From positions 46,738,027 to 46,802,026 of the forward strand of contig NC_079491.1 in the NCBI RefSeq assembly GCF_020520425.1: a stretch of DNA of 64,000 nucleotides. Reading direction: 5' to 3'. Numbering within the stretch: position 1 is the stretch's first letter; every line of letters begins with the position of its first letter. The notes beneath the pieces are model-generated. The model was not told the origin of the DNA. It ran no database searches and saw nothing but the letters and a program-made list of their open reading frames with translations. This document shows, piece after piece, positions 15,301 to 27,200 of this stretch. Both the position numbers and the translations under genes were made by a program. The DNA comes from Spinacia oleracea (Eukaryota; Streptophyta; Magnoliopsida; Caryophyllales; Amaranthaceae).

Positions 15301-18300
15301 TGAAGGGCTTGGGGAATCCACCTTAAGTTACTGTACTGCTATGTTACTCAGACACGAGTGTCGGTGTCGTGTCTGACACGGTGTCGGAGTGTCCGACACT
15401 TCGATCCAAATATTTACAGACACTCCGACACGGTCAAAGGAGTGTCTTGACTTATTTTTTAGACACGGCTCCAAAATAAAGTGTCGGAAAAAAAAAGACA
15501 CTTTATAAAATAATTTTTTTTTCATATTTAGTAAATAAAAAAATAAAGATTAAAATATTAATAAAAGTAAGGTAATAAATTAAAAACAGAAAAAAATACA
15601 AAGAATCCAGTATTGGAAAAAGTAACAAATAAAAAAACAGAAAAGAAAAGTAAATGACTTTTGGAGTTTAGAGGGAAATGTATCAGGCATTTATTAAAAA
15701 CGTAAAAAAGAAAAGAAAAGGTGCAAACAGTAAATTTCCTAGAATCCTAGAAAAAGGCAGGTGGATTTGTCCCACTTCCCACCACTAATTTAATAATAAA
15801 AAGTTAAAACAATAAATAAAAAAGTGTAAAGTTCCTAGATATCTAGAAAAGCACGTGGGTTTGTCCCACTTTCCACCCCCTAATTTAATTTTAAAAAAAA
15901 AGGTAAAAAAAAAGAAAAGTAAAAGGTGTAAGTTCCATAAATGACGGGAGAAGGAAGAAGGAACGCCGGAAGCCATGGCTATGGCTGATTCGGAGTAAAT
16001 TTCAACGAAAATCAAAATTGAATAGTCCATTCCACTCGTTTTTTCTTCTACAATAAAAGCCCTAATAATAATTTTCTTCTCTCTCCTTCCTCGGCCTTCA
16101 ATTGTTAGAGTTAGGGTTTTGAAATCCCGATTTCGACACTTCTTTTCCGACCCTTTTCCGACACCAGTGTCGACACCTTCCCGGACACGTGTCGAGCGTC
16201 GTGTCGCGGGTCGGGTCGTGTCGACACCGACACCCACCGTCCGACGAAGTGTCGGAGTAACATAGCTGTACTGCAAGCTGTCATTACTTTTACTATCTTT
16301 ATCTTTTTTTGTAATAATGTATTCTTGAACCATGACAAATGGTTTTTGAAGTGGAAATTTACCCGTCTCAAATGATAAATTTTATCCCTTGTGGCCGTCC
16401 TCAATCTCTGTTCTCCATTCAGTTTTATAGATCGAAGCGAACGGAGAGAAAGGATCTTTGTGGACGACCACGGGAGATAAATTCTTGGTTCATGTAGCCA
16501 AGCTCATCTTTCTTAGGAATGAGGCTTTGGTATTGTTGTTTTTTATCGTTGTTTTTGTGAATTAGAGGGCTTCTTTTTTCCAGAAAAGAAAAAGAACTGA
16601 TGTAGCCATTTTCTTCCCTGTTGCTGCTTGTTTGTGCAAAGAACCATTTTGTGTGGCTAGTTATTGCCTGTGTAATTGTGGAGTAATTATATTTGGACCA
16701 TCTTTTTTCCCTTGTTTTACTAAAGATGTATAATTGTATATTCAACAAAGTCAAAGATTTATTACTTGGCTTTTGGATCATAATACTAAATTATAGTGGC
16801 TAATGAAATGTTTGTTTTACTTATTTGTTGTGAAGCGGTTGGTGATTGTTGCATATCAGATCAAAGGTCAAATTTAAATAACCTCTGTATTTATCGCAGG
16901 GGTAAACATGTGTGTATCCAGCTGCCTCTTAACCTAGGAAGTAGGGTTGGGGTTTCTTTTGAGGGGTAATTTTGATGTTGATATTAGTTCACTTAATGGA
17001 CATATTTCTGATTTTTCTTTTGAAATAGAACTTCGTGTTTGTAAACCAATAGTCAAAGATATTTCATTAATTAGGGAGCACAGAAATAAAAGATAAAGAA
17101 AAACTGTTTTTTGGAGTTGCAAGATGAAATTGAAGAAAATGCATATTTTCTCAAATAGAGGTTAGTCAGAAGTTTGGAATTAAGTGAATTGAGTTGGAGA
17201 TGAATGAGTTACAAATAATTGGGTGTAATTGTAAGTAATAACATAATGATCATCAATATTTGAAAAGCCCTGGGAGAAAACCACAGACTGTCAATGTATC
17301 TTTCTATCTCTTTGAAGTACTTATTATTCGTGCCTGAAAAAATTTATGGAAATTAAGGGCAACCCAACAGCTTTTTATTTATTTTAATGCTCTTAGTATA
17401 ATAATCGTCATCAATGGTCTTTCCGATTACTTTTCCTTTGCTGAATTGGTATGCATCCTAGACAATTGCATATCTTCAATCTTTTGGAAGTTATATCAAT
17501 GAAAAGTTGGATTATAATATAGTGAAGAAGGTGGTGTTGGTTCTGGTAGCTACTCATAACCTTTCAGAATAAAGTTTTCGGGGTTCCAATCTGGGTAAGA
17601 CGAGTGTATTACAAAAATGACCGGCTTATTATCATTGCTAAGTACGGAGTAATTGTTATGAATCATAATATTCAATATGGCCTTACTTCCCCTTACCCTT
17701 TTTGTTAATCTTCTCCCTGCGTCAAACAGTTAAATTGTCATGACTTTCTCTCTACCCTGAAGCTGTCTTCTTTTAAAAAAAATTAGTAGAATGGATAGCA
17801 GCTAATGGAATAATGAATTAAACATGATCATTGACCAAATGGTAGGAATTTGGGAGCAAGAAGCAATGCTCCAAGCTCTTGATAAGCTCATTGCTCCTGC
17901 TATTCTCTAGCTTTCTCAAGCATAACAGCCTGCTTTCTGCGACGAAGCTGAAGTCAAGCCTGTTATTTGTATCTGAGTTAGTTTTAGTGTTTTGATGCCT
18001 GTATACGGTACTTTTACTGTGCTTAGAATATAGGTCAGGGGAGACTAATTGTAAAGAGAGAGAGAAGCTGAGATGCGATGTTATATTAATAAAATTATCC
18101 AGATGATCAGGAAAATGACATGCAATCTTACCTCTTCCAGTGTTCCTTGACTACTTAGGTCATAAATGCTAATTGCTATATTCTCTTGAATGTACGATAT
18201 TGTGGCCATGTATACTCAATTTAAGAAAATGTACCCTTTGGTGCTCAAAATAAAATAAGGTCACCGTGCTCTTTCATTGTAAACCTTCGAGAAAGCATAA

Positions 18301-21300
18301 TCAAGAAGTGATGCTTTCTTGAATTTTACTCCCTCCGTTCCATAATGATGTTCCAATTTAGAATTTTGACATATTCACAATTGGAGAAAATCTTCTAAAT
18401 TATTTCTAATACATAAGAAAATATATATTTCATGTGGTGTCTTGTTTTATACGTCTTAATAAATACTTTAATAATATATATTTTGCTAACGTATAGTTAG
18501 ATATATAAATGTTAGTAAATGTGCATTGGCAAATGTCAAAAGTAGAAATTGGAGCATCCTTATGGAACGGAGGAAGTTTATGTTTGTGAATTGTGAGTCT
18601 TGGGCTTTCGTATTCTTGGGCATCAAATTCTTGACCGTGTGTGGTAAAATAATTCTTCAAATGATTTTGATTGTTCGTGTTCATTTATCTTTATACCCAT
18701 GGATCAAAAAATTGCGTGAAATTATGGTGTTTAACCAGAGAATATAAAATGTCTGGTTTGCAGTTCCTATTTTCTTCAATCATTATGATATTGGTTTGAA
18801 TATGCATGAACACTTGTGAATTTAACTTTCAGGTTATTAGGAGTGTCAGTCAATGGTCTGCTGGAACTAGCCAAACAGAACAAAGCATCCACAAGGCTTA
18901 TTGCTCACTAATTGAAAAGGCAGAGCATTTCATCTACATCGAGGTAATCTTTTTATTTAACCAATCATGTTAAATATACGTGAAATATACTTGCTCTTTC
19001 AGATGCATTAGTTATGATATCTTATACACCATACGAACCCAAAGTTGCTTCTGGTACTGTGCTTCATCTGTGCTTTAGAGATATCACGTATTGTCTGAGT
19101 CTCTGAGAGACTTCCAAATACCCATATTTGTGTTTTGAAGAGGCTTTGATGTTGTCAGTGTAAAGACTTCGATATTTACTGAATAATCTGGAATATGGTG
19201 ACTAGCTGCGTCCTACAATTATATGTGGGGTTTTTCTTTTGTATTATTATTTTATGCTTCCTTAGGCAGGGAACATGTATATTTCTGTCCTAATAATTTC
19301 TTTTTTTCATGTATGATTTTCCCAGAACCAGTTCTTCATATCGGGTCTTTCAGGAGATGAGATAATACACAATCGGGTATTGGATGCATTGTACAGGAGA
19401 ATTTTGAGAGCTTTCCACGACAAAAAATGTTTCCGGGTTATCGTTGTCTTGCCTCTTTTACCAGGGTTTCAGGTACTATGTCGTGGCCTGTATGACTTTT
19501 AAGTATAAGTACAGTTGATTTATCAAACCATTTACACATATTTCAGGGGGGTGTAGATGACGCTGGTGCAGCATCTGTTCGTGCGATAATGCACTGGCAG
19601 TATCGAACAATATCGCGAGGGATGAATTCAATATTACTCAATCTTTATAATATAATGGGACCTAAATCACACGACTACATCTCTTTCTATGGTCTTAGAG
19701 CTCACGGTGAACTATTCGATGAAGGTCCAGTAGTTACCAGCCAGGTATTACCGTATTGAATTTATTTTAGTATCATGGTCACTAGATACTTCATTTCACT
19801 GGTTGACATCGCTCTCCTATTCTGACCTTTTTCACACAGATCTATGTGCATAGTAAAATCATGATAATTGATGACTGTATGGCCTTAGTTGGATCAGCAA
19901 ATATCAACGATAGGAGCTTGTTAGGTTCGAGAGACTCCGAGGTATGTATTTATCCTGAGATGCTACTAAAATTATTGTTTGAGTTTAACCAACATGTATA
20001 CATGATTCTTTCAGAGACGTTATTGGTCTCATTGGGATATGTGGTGAAATTTGTAGTCATATGACTACTTAAGCTGTAAACTGTCGATTACTTTAGCCAG
20101 TCATTAAATCAGACAATGCAAAGAAGCAAGCTTATCTTGTGCAATACAGTTATTGAAATGCTATTAATTTTGGTACATTTTTCTTAAAATAATTTTGGTG
20201 TCAGATTGGAGTGCTAATTGAGGACAAGGAAGTAATAACTTCAAGTATGGGAGGAAAACCATGGAAGGCTGGAAAATTCACTATAAGTCTCCGTCTTTCT
20301 TTGTGGGCTGAACACCTTGGTCTTCGACCTGGAGAGGTGAGTTTTTTTGGGTTTTGTTTGCTATCATCCAACAAAACATCCACCTTTAATGTATTTGGCA
20401 TTTCATTGTTTTCCTAAACAAATGCCACGCATAATGGAAAAGCTATGACATAGTAGAAATTCGACTAATTCTGCAAAAAACTGTAAACATGGTTTTCACA
20501 AGGATACTTTGACCATTTGATGTCTATTTTAGGCATTTAGTTACTCCATTAGCCATCACTACTTTATCCTAGTTGCTACACCTGCTCATGCCATTGAACG
20601 TCACGTGTAAAGGACATCTTGAGTTATTATACCAAACATTTAGAACTACTCATTAGGTACGGCTTGTTTGGTAAAGAGAAATTGAAGTTTGGATGGTAAA
20701 GAAAGGAATTGTGTGATTTTCTTATGATTGGCTCTAAAATTCATATGTTCATTGGAAAGAAATAAATGTTGACTTTCCTTTCTTCCCAAAATTGGAAGAA
20801 TTTGAAAGGAAACACGAATTAAAAATATGTTAGATTTTATCCCTCTCCCTTTCTTTCATTAATATAGCAACTAAACATTAGATTCCACTCAATTTCTTCC
20901 ATTAATCAAATATTGAAAGTTGTAATAACCTCCTTTTCCCACCTCTTGCCTTTGTTTCTCTTCCCTTGCTCCTTTTCTTTCTCTCTTTACTTGAAAAAAT
21001 ATACCCCAACAACTTGTTAATATTTTTTTTAAAAGATGTTGTAACTTGTAAGGTATATTTCAAGTATAAGCAAAAATATATTAACAAGCCATTGAATAAA
21101 GCGGCGAAGTCTTAACGTACTCGAATTTGGTAATTTGAGACATGACGATATATTTGTTACCTTGACTTCCACTACATGCTGCTTCTACTATTTTGCAGCT
21201 TATCGTGCTGACACAATTTTTACTATGCTGGTCCAATCATTAATTAGCACCAGTCTGCTAAATCGTATGCCATTTTGTTAATACACATGTCTAAAATTGA

Positions 21301-22370
21301 TTTATGTGATTTGTAACAGATCCCTCAAATTTATGACCCTGTGGTTGATGCAACCTACAAAGACATATGGATGGCTACTGCAAAGGTGAGAACAAATTGT
21401 GTTCTGAACGCTGCAGATTACCATGTTTCTACTTTCTAGGCTTCAACAACTTTCAATTTGCTAAAGATAATTATCAAACAGAAAATAGCGTGTTACTTCC
21501 GAATTATTTTGTGTTTTCCAAGGCCATGGGAACTGTTGCACTTTTAGCTCAAATTAGTGCGAACCTTTTATTTTTTATTTTTAGTGTGTACGTTGTCTTG
21601 TGTTTTGTCTTAAAGTATGGTGTAGATGGAATTTTGGTTACTCGGTTTTGCTCTTCTAATATTGCAATCTTGAAGGAATTGCCGTTGCTTATTCCACAGC
21701 ATGAATGTGTTCTTTATCTCCAATAATTTTGAGGAGATACCATCATACCATCCTTCATGTCACCAGTGTGAAAAGATTAGTAGATTATTGGTCCTGAAAT
21801 GTGTGCTAATTGATGTATCGTGGACATGATGCAAATAACTATAGGCAAAAGATATATATGTATAATAAGCAACAAGTTAAATCATCTTGTCTGCTCTTGC
21901 ATGACATCTAAATACTTGTGTTTATATTGAGCCTCGTAATAATATCCTATGTGATTTAATTTACAGACAAATACAATGATCTACCAAGATGTCTTTGCCT
22001 GTATTCCTAATGATCTCATACATTCCAGGTAGGTTTTAGGCTTTCTTTCTCCCTCGTCTTCTTACCCTTGTTTTATCATTTCATCTGTTTTTACTAATCA
22101 TATATGTTCATGTCATGCAGAGCTTCACTTAGACAGAATGTTGCTCATTGGAAAGACCGGCTTGGGCATACTACCATCGATCTCGGGGTGGCTCCTAAGA
22201 AGTTAGAATGCTATCAAAATGGGACCCTCAAAGACACTGACCCTGTTGAAAGGCTAGAATCAATCAAAGGGCATCTTGTGTCCTTCCCAGTTGACTTTAT
22301 GTCACAAGAAGATTTGAGACCTGTGTTTAATGAAAGCGAATACTATGCATCACCCCAAGTTTTTCATTAA
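392..22370 (+). CDS. PLDZETA: Phospholipase D zeta (PX-PH type), 5' partial
   Basis: It hydrolyses phosphatidylcholine to phosphatidic acid and choline at membranes; PLD zetas act in phosphate starvation, root and vesicle-traffic responses (family knowledge). Exons: 392-493, 593-708, 838-979, 3622-3792, 6829-7002, 10379-10621, 10696-10812, 11982-12121, 12262-12411, 13320-13476, 13553-14041, 18833-18943, 19326-19472, 19547-19744, 19840-19941, 20205-20336, 21320-21385, 21967-22028, 22121-22370. All phases join, giving 1022 residues plus stop. Order: end of PX domain (1-120), PH domain with a Cys-rich loop (about 140-300), HKD1 at H405/K407/D412 (HEKIVIVD), a variable Ser-rich linker (about 520-640), HKD2 at H823/K825/D830 (HSKIMIID), then the conserved C terminus. 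The missing N terminus should be about 75-80 residues, judged against the roughly 1.1-kb-residue family. No stop or frameshift was seen. Several introns exceed 2.5 kb because of transposon insertions. Paralogue (zeta1 or zeta2) is not decided. Confidence 0.95.
1049..1940. mobile_element. hAT-like non-autonomous element, GTGTCGG family, copy 1
   Basis: It lies in a PLD zeta intron. The ends are inverted (CTATGTTACTC at left, GAGTAACATAG at right) and it is flanked by an exact 8-bp duplication TATTTCAT (1041-1048 and 1941-1948). About 150 bp inside each end is packed with GTGTCGG / CCGACAC repeats facing each other. The middle is AT-rich at left and UTR-like at right, with a TAGGGTTT box near 1766. 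It is 892 bp with no transposase. The 8-bp duplication points to the hAT superfamily. A second copy is at 15339-16265. Confidence 0.88.
2127..2383. mobile_element. Stowaway MITE
   Basis: It is 257 bp, bounded by CTCCCTCCGTATTAATTAAG and its near-perfect inverted copy ending CGGAGGGAG-like sequence, with TA on both sides. The inverted arms extend inward (GTGGTGCACTTT / AAAGTGCACCAC). These are Tc1/mariner Stowaway hallmarks. It lies in a PLD zeta intron. Confidence 0.85.
5584..6509. mobile_element. Possible Stowaway-like pair of ends around a nested insertion
   Basis: CTACCTCCG at left and CGGAGGTAG at right are inverted and both flanked by TA. The span (926 bp) is long for a Stowaway because another repeat (5747-6268) sits inside it. 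The arms diverge after about 10 bp, so this may be two unrelated ends. Confidence 0.4.
5747..6268. mobile_element. Element with inverted AAAAGGCG ends and GCGC-rich subtermini
   Basis: AAAAGGCGCGCGCCTTATGC at left is mirrored by GCATAAG..CGCC..CGCCTTTT at right. GCGC-rich words occur only near the two ends. The middle is ordinary AT-rich DNA. No convincing target duplication could be read, so the exact ends are uncertain. The style matches the element at 30158-30708. Confidence 0.5.
7262..7528. mobile_element. Small hAT-like element with GGTTCGTGG/ACCACG arrays
   Basis: CAACGTTACCCGGTTCGTGG at left is roughly mirrored by CCACGTTCC..TATCATTG at right. The flanks TGTTGGTT and GTTTGGTT agree at 6 of 8 positions, as a decayed 8-bp duplication would. 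GC-rich GGTACG/GTTCG words fill both ends. It lies in a PLD zeta intron. Confidence 0.5.
8478..9147. mobile_element. hAT-like element with CCCGGAAC/GTTCCGGG subtermini
   Basis: It starts CAATGTTACCCGGAACG and ends CGTTCC-rich sequence then CCGGGTGTAACAAA, which is inverted. The flanks GGCTCGAC (8470-8477) and GGCTCGAT (9148-9155) match at 7 of 8. GGGACG/GTTCCCG words crowd both ends around an AT-rich middle. A run of 12 G near 9113-9124 is part of the right array. It is 670 bp with no transposase, and is related in style to 7262-7528. Confidence 0.68.
9560..9810. repeat. AT-rich AATAAGTT repeat, MITE-like
   Basis: Many copies of ATAAGTT/AACTTAT words lie here, and the right edge has the plant-MITE-like stretch GAACCAAATAGAGCC. 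A similar AATAAGTT-rich stretch occurs at 28655-28850. The boundaries are not clear. Confidence 0.4.
12412..13319 (+). other. GC-AG intron of the PLD zeta gene
   Basis: The exon ending ...CCCAAG is followed by GCGAGT, not GT. The next exon starts after CCAG at 13320, and the codon AG|G followed by GAA TCT restores the conserved NPRESEP-like reading. No nearby GT keeps the frame with the conserved residues. The site fits the strong AAG|GC(A/G)AGT context usual for GC donors. Confidence 0.85.
14444..15240. mobile_element. hAT-like non-autonomous element, ACGGGTACGG family
   Basis: It is flanked by an exact 8-bp duplication CCCCTTGG (14436-14443 and 15241-15248). The ends CTAGGTTGCAC and GTGCTTCATAG are imperfect inverted repeats. 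The left subterminus has ACGGGTACGGGGACGG-type words, and the right has the mirror CGTACCC words many times. Inside is a GC-rich UTR-like block (GGCGGCGAGGA repeats) and an AAACCCTA box near 15008-15016. It is 797 bp and lies only about 100 bp from the second GTGTCGG element in the same intron. Confidence 0.85.
15339..16265. mobile_element. hAT-like non-autonomous element, GTGTCGG family, copy 2
   Basis: It has the same ends as 1049-1940 (CTATGTTACTC / GAGTAACATAG) and an exact 8-bp duplication CTGTACTG (15331-15338 and 16266-16273). The subterminal arrays of GTGTCGG/CCGACAC and the inner TAGGGTTT box are kept, while the AT-rich middle has diverged. It is 927 bp. Two copies with different exact target duplications show independent insertions. 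Confidence 0.88.
18329..18577. mobile_element. Stowaway MITE, right end decayed
   Basis: CTCCCTCCGTTCCATAATGA at left is mirrored by ATCCTTATGGAACGGAGG at right. Inner arms CCAATTT/AAATTGG also pair. TA flanks the left end; the right end reads GAAGTTTA. It lies in the intron before PLD zeta exon 18833-18943. Confidence 0.72.
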
Positions 22371-22398
22371 CATGACTGGAAGTTGCAAAAATAGACCA

Positions 22399-22400
<2 letters not shown>

Positions 22401-22448
<48 letters not shown>
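22401..22448. repeat. (AT)24 microsatellite
   Basis: This is an uninterrupted AT dinucleotide run in the likely 3' UTR of PLD zeta, 30 bp after the stop codon. Confidence 0.97.
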
Positions 22449-22450
<2 letters not shown>

Positions 22451-22957
22451 TTTAGCGTAATTATTAGTTTTTCGATTCGATATAGAGCAACTTGTCTATC
22501 AAAAGACAGGCTAGTCGAAGGTGGTAAATTTTTGTAAATGCATAGCAAGAAAGGTGGAATATAGGGGAAGGATTTGTATTTTTGCTAATTTCCTTTCCAA
22601 AGGCAGTTGTGTTCCAATGATCAATGCCCACTTCCAGGATGAGGGTGAGAATTTTTGCAGCTGATGGGAGAGTGAATTTCGAGCTGGATCATACAGTTAA
22701 TGTATAGTTGATCATTGTTGTACAAATCAATTCATTACATGGATGTGACGTACAGTCTTATCCACCCAATTCTTTACAGGAATCACAGTGCTCTTTGTTT
22801 GATCAAAATTCTCTGCTTTTTCCTTTGTATGTTGAAAACAAAACTTTCCCTATTGTGTTCTACGGACCTCTCTCCATATTGGAGGAAAGGGTCTCTATCA
22901 GCCAATTCTAAAATTGGCAAATACTGCAAATTTCTGTTAATTAAATTGTCTTAGTTA

Positions 22958-23204
22958 GGGTAAGTTTATCTCTAGTTTGAAAGGGAGTCTGAAGCTAGAC
23001 TCTTGGGATCATGTGGGAAAATACTAAAGCAACTCTGGAAGTGAGTTTGAAAATCTAAGACTCACTTAAATCTATTTTTTTCTCCAGCCAAATCAAATTA
23101 GGATACATCATCACATTTTATCCTACTTAAAAGTAGGCAGAGTTAGTGAAAAGCTCACGTGGCAGAGTCTGGAGTCGGGGTTGAGTTCGGGAATAAACTC
23201 ACCC
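22958..23204. mobile_element. Tourist-like (PIF/Harbinger) MITE
   Basis: The left end GGGTAAGTTTATC and right end GGAATAAACTCACCC are inverted repeats, each flanked by TTA. It is 247 bp without coding capacity. The TTA target site and GGG-start ends fit PIF/Harbinger MITEs. Confidence 0.65.
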
Positions 23205-24289
23205 TTAGTCAAGAAGGCCTATAACACGTGATATATCTTGAAGTGCCTAAGTTGGTTTGCATTTAGCAACAAACTCAAATGTTTGGAATTTATTCATTCA
23301 TCAATTGGTTTCTCTAAGTACAATTATTCTAATCCCCAGCCTTACCTGCAGTGGCTGATAATACCGTGACATATATGAAAAGGAAATCAATCGTTTTTTG
23401 TTTTTTTACAAAACTAAAAACAAAAATATGAAAACCATATAAAGTAATTTCCAGTATTTTGTTGTCAGTTATCTAAATCAATATGATTGCTATAAGTATG
23501 ACTATTTTTTAGTTCATGATTCAATCTAAATTACATGACTTTTAAAAGCGAAAACTAGAAACTAGCAGTGATACAGAACAAATTAGCCGATCTTTGTTTC
23601 TGTTCTTTCTCGGAGGTTGCTTCCATTTTGTGCACGCAAAAGTTTAACATAATTAAGGACAAATCGAAACATAGATGTAGCCTATTCTTTTGGTATGGGG
23701 GATAGAAGTTATTTAACATGTTTGCAGTATGAATGAGCAAATTACAGACCATCAAGAGCATCAACTAGTTAAAGATCTCAGTGACTCAGTCAGAAAGTGG
23801 TGCATGAAAAGCCATCCTATTCAATCAGATTAATAAAAATGGCGGCTCACAAAAGCAAGGTGATTTTATATACAGCAATTAGGCAGATCACAATCGGATT
23901 ATATGCATCCAGCTAGTATAAGTGTATAACTGCAGCATGTTAGCCATAAAGGCGCTCGGAGAGTTCCACTGCACAATTTACTGTAAATATCCATCCAGTG
24001 CCGTCTTTCTCATTGGCTGTTTACCACCTAGAAAATAAGACGCAAAAAGGGGGAAACGGAAATGAGTATTAGAACTTACAAGCATAACTTATGAGCAACT
24101 TTTCAAATATAAGAATGCTAAAGGCATTGCAAATACCTGACAAGAACAGATACCGCATATATATCATAACTAGACCGGAATTTAAAGCTTCTGAGCATGT
24201 GTTCAAATATAATCTTGCAGCTTTCCTGCAATCTTAAGGAAAATGCTTCTGAAGAACATCACAACCTTTCACAACGGAAAAGTTATCTA

Positions 24290-27200
24290 TCAACCAAGAA
24301 GACGGAAACCTCTTTTAACATATGGTAAACATGAGAATGGCATGTTTAAATCCATGTCCACCTCAAGAGACTTGGACATGAGGGAATTCGAAACAAAATC
24401 TTGGTCTGCCACACCAAAACCTCTACAAACAACAAGGGTCGTATTACACACCCAGGGAACTGAAACCGTGAACCCCACTCCAGGTCTACTAAAGGAGCTT
24501 TCCTTATCCACCATCATATCCTTGTATGCTCGGCAGACTCCAGAAACATATTTACCCATAGGCAGAATTGGCTGATGAAGAGGAGATACTGGTGCATCAG
24601 CACTATGTACATCATCATCAGAATGAAGATTCACTACTACGGTGCCATGATTAGGATCAAGTCTGTTACCAAGGGCTACAAGGAAAGGAGAATCTGCGTC
24701 CCATAGCTTGAGAGGAAATATATCATCTCCATCATATGCATCAATGAAGGCAATATCATATATATTTTTTGTGTTGAGGATGAACTTCTCTGCATCCGAT
24801 TCATAGAGGAAAAGTCTCTCATGGACACCTTTCCATACAACTTCATCCATTGTATTGGGTGTTGACAGAGCATGGCAACCTGACGGAACTGCAACTGAGA
24901 ACGATGGAAAACCCATTGTTTGTATTGATGTTGAAATAACAAGAGGGTCTATTTCAACAATGTCAACAACAGCACCTAAACAGTACAAGGAAAGAATCAT
25001 CAGAAACTTTTGTATGTGTTGTGAACCTGTGATTCACCGCATGACCAGGTTAATCGGTGATCAAGTGCTTAAAATGTTTTTTTAGTGATTTTCAAATACA
25101 GACATTTTCAGATACTTGAAGAAAAAATAAATTCAGGAAATATACTTTTTCTTTATATTAAAATAATAGCATGTTCAAGTCCGGATTTTGAACAGAGAAT
25201 TTTTGACAAACAACCAAACTGTTTAACATGCTTTGGAGCCAAAGATTCATTTGTTCTTTTGGCAGTGGGATATAATGGACTAAATCAAAATGGCTCTTAA
25301 AACCTCTTCGCTTCCTTCCCATGAAGTAGAAGACGGTCGTCCCGTGGTAGTCCCGTTATCGCTTTTGGGTCAATTGGAAACAACCTCTTTGCAATTGCAG
25401 GGGTAAGGTTGCGTACGTCGGACCCCCCCTTACCCCGCTTCTTGCGGGAGCCTCTTTAAGGCAATGGGGTAATGATAATGAATGAACCAAACTGTTTAAC
25501 ACGCTTTGTAAAATTCAGATGAGATATAGTTATTTCATCTAAACATAAATTCCATTTGTCATGTCCAGCAACCAAGCATTAAGTCTGAACTATAGGATAC
25601 TTGGAATCCCTTGAAGTCCAAAGGTGTGCATAAGAGCTTTTGCATATTTAATAAATACGGATATTTCATGAAATACCCCTGAGTTTTGCAATAATCCACC
25701 AAATGCCCATCAAGTTTCAATAATTCACCAAATACCCCTTCATGACGTCATCATCCTCATAATCAACAAATTACGATCTAATTACCTACCTAATCCCTAA
25801 TTAACCCCCCTAATCCCTAATTACCCACCTAATTCCCCATTAACCCACCCACCCATTAACCCACCCATTTCCTTTTCTTTTCTCTCTCCCCTTCCTTCTT
25901 CCACTGCTTCCTTCCCCTTGTTCACTCTCTCTCCTACTCCATTACCACCACCTATCTTCTTCGGTTTTTTATCCCACCCGATTTTGATTTTCCGCCGAGG
26001 GAGTACAACTTCCCCTCTCTCCTTTCTCAACCACTTGCTCGACTTGGGAAGTGGGTAGCGATAGGACACCATCCCTATAATCTCATCTCTCACCTCCAAT
26101 ACTTTCAACACCCCACCAAAAACCACCATCAAGTCCATCACCACCGTATCCACCATATCACCATCATGGATATGCTCAATTGATTGCATTCAAATGAAAT
26201 ATCCGTAAAAATTATTTAGTACCAAGTACGGGGTATTTTATACATAGTACTAAGAAATCAAAATCCCAATGTTCAATCCATTATTTCAACCAAAATCCCA
26301 AATTACGAAGATCATGTTTTTTATTTCTTTTCTTTTTAATTTTTTATGGGTTGGATTTATTTAGTTGTTCTTTGATTTTGTTTGTAAGTTTTCGCATTTT
26401 CCAATTGAACATTTTGTTTGAAAGAGGTAATTGAATTGTAGAAATTGGGTGGATTCAATGGGGAATCTAATTGGATAATTGGGGAATTATAGAGGTTGGG
26501 GGCATGGAGGGGTGAGAAATCCGGCATGAAGATCTCGCGGATTTTGGCGGAAACTATGGTGAAGAGGGAAGCAGACGGAGAAGACGAAAGAAGTCAAGAG
26601 GGGAGGGACTGGGAGGAGAAGAACTGAAGGTGGTGGTTGCTTCCATGGAGGTGGTGAAACTGAAACGATTGAACTCGAGCTTGAGCTGAGGAATCCAACT
26701 CCCAATTCCTCCAATGAAGCACGAAAAGAAAAGGAGGGCGACGAGTAGAGGGTGTGGCGGTGGAAGGCGGAGGAAATTTCAAGGAATACGGTATGGGGAG
26801 AGGGGAAATAAAATCTAAAATGAATAAAGACAAAAATGGGTTAATTTGGAAAAATGGGTTAATGGGTGGGTTAATTAGATGTTAATTGAGTTAATTAGGG
26901 TTGATGACGTCATGAAGGGGTATTTGGGGTATTAAGTCATTTGTGAGGGGTATTTGGTGAATTATTGAAACTTGATGGGCATTTGGTGAATTATTGCAAA
27001 ACTCGGGGGTATTTCATGAAATATCCGTAATAAATAATACCCATTATGACTAGTGCTTGCACTGCAACCCTCTCCCTTAGGGTTGGGAATTTCACTCACT
27101 CTCCCACTCCATTTGGACTTCAAACACCCATTGATGAGGGGATTCCATGTATTAATTATTTAACATATTTAATAAGTTGGCCTGGGTCCCTTAAACGGAC

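Larger units (their letters stand above)
22371..24289. other. Convergent intergenic region and 3' UTRs
   Basis: It separates the ends of the PLD zeta gene (plus) and the methyltransferase gene (minus). It holds an (AT)n tract 30 bp after the PLD stop and a Tourist-like MITE. I see no other gene; the short open frames here have no protein-like features. Confidence 0.6.

Noticed and set aside
14429..15376. Several Thr/Gly/Pro/Arg-rich frames (ACGGGT and CGTACCC repeats)
   Set aside because: The residues simply reflect the oligomer arrays of the element at 14444-15240.
20640..20890. Possible MITE starting GGCTTGTTTGGTA
   Set aside because: I could not pair the ends or find a target duplication.
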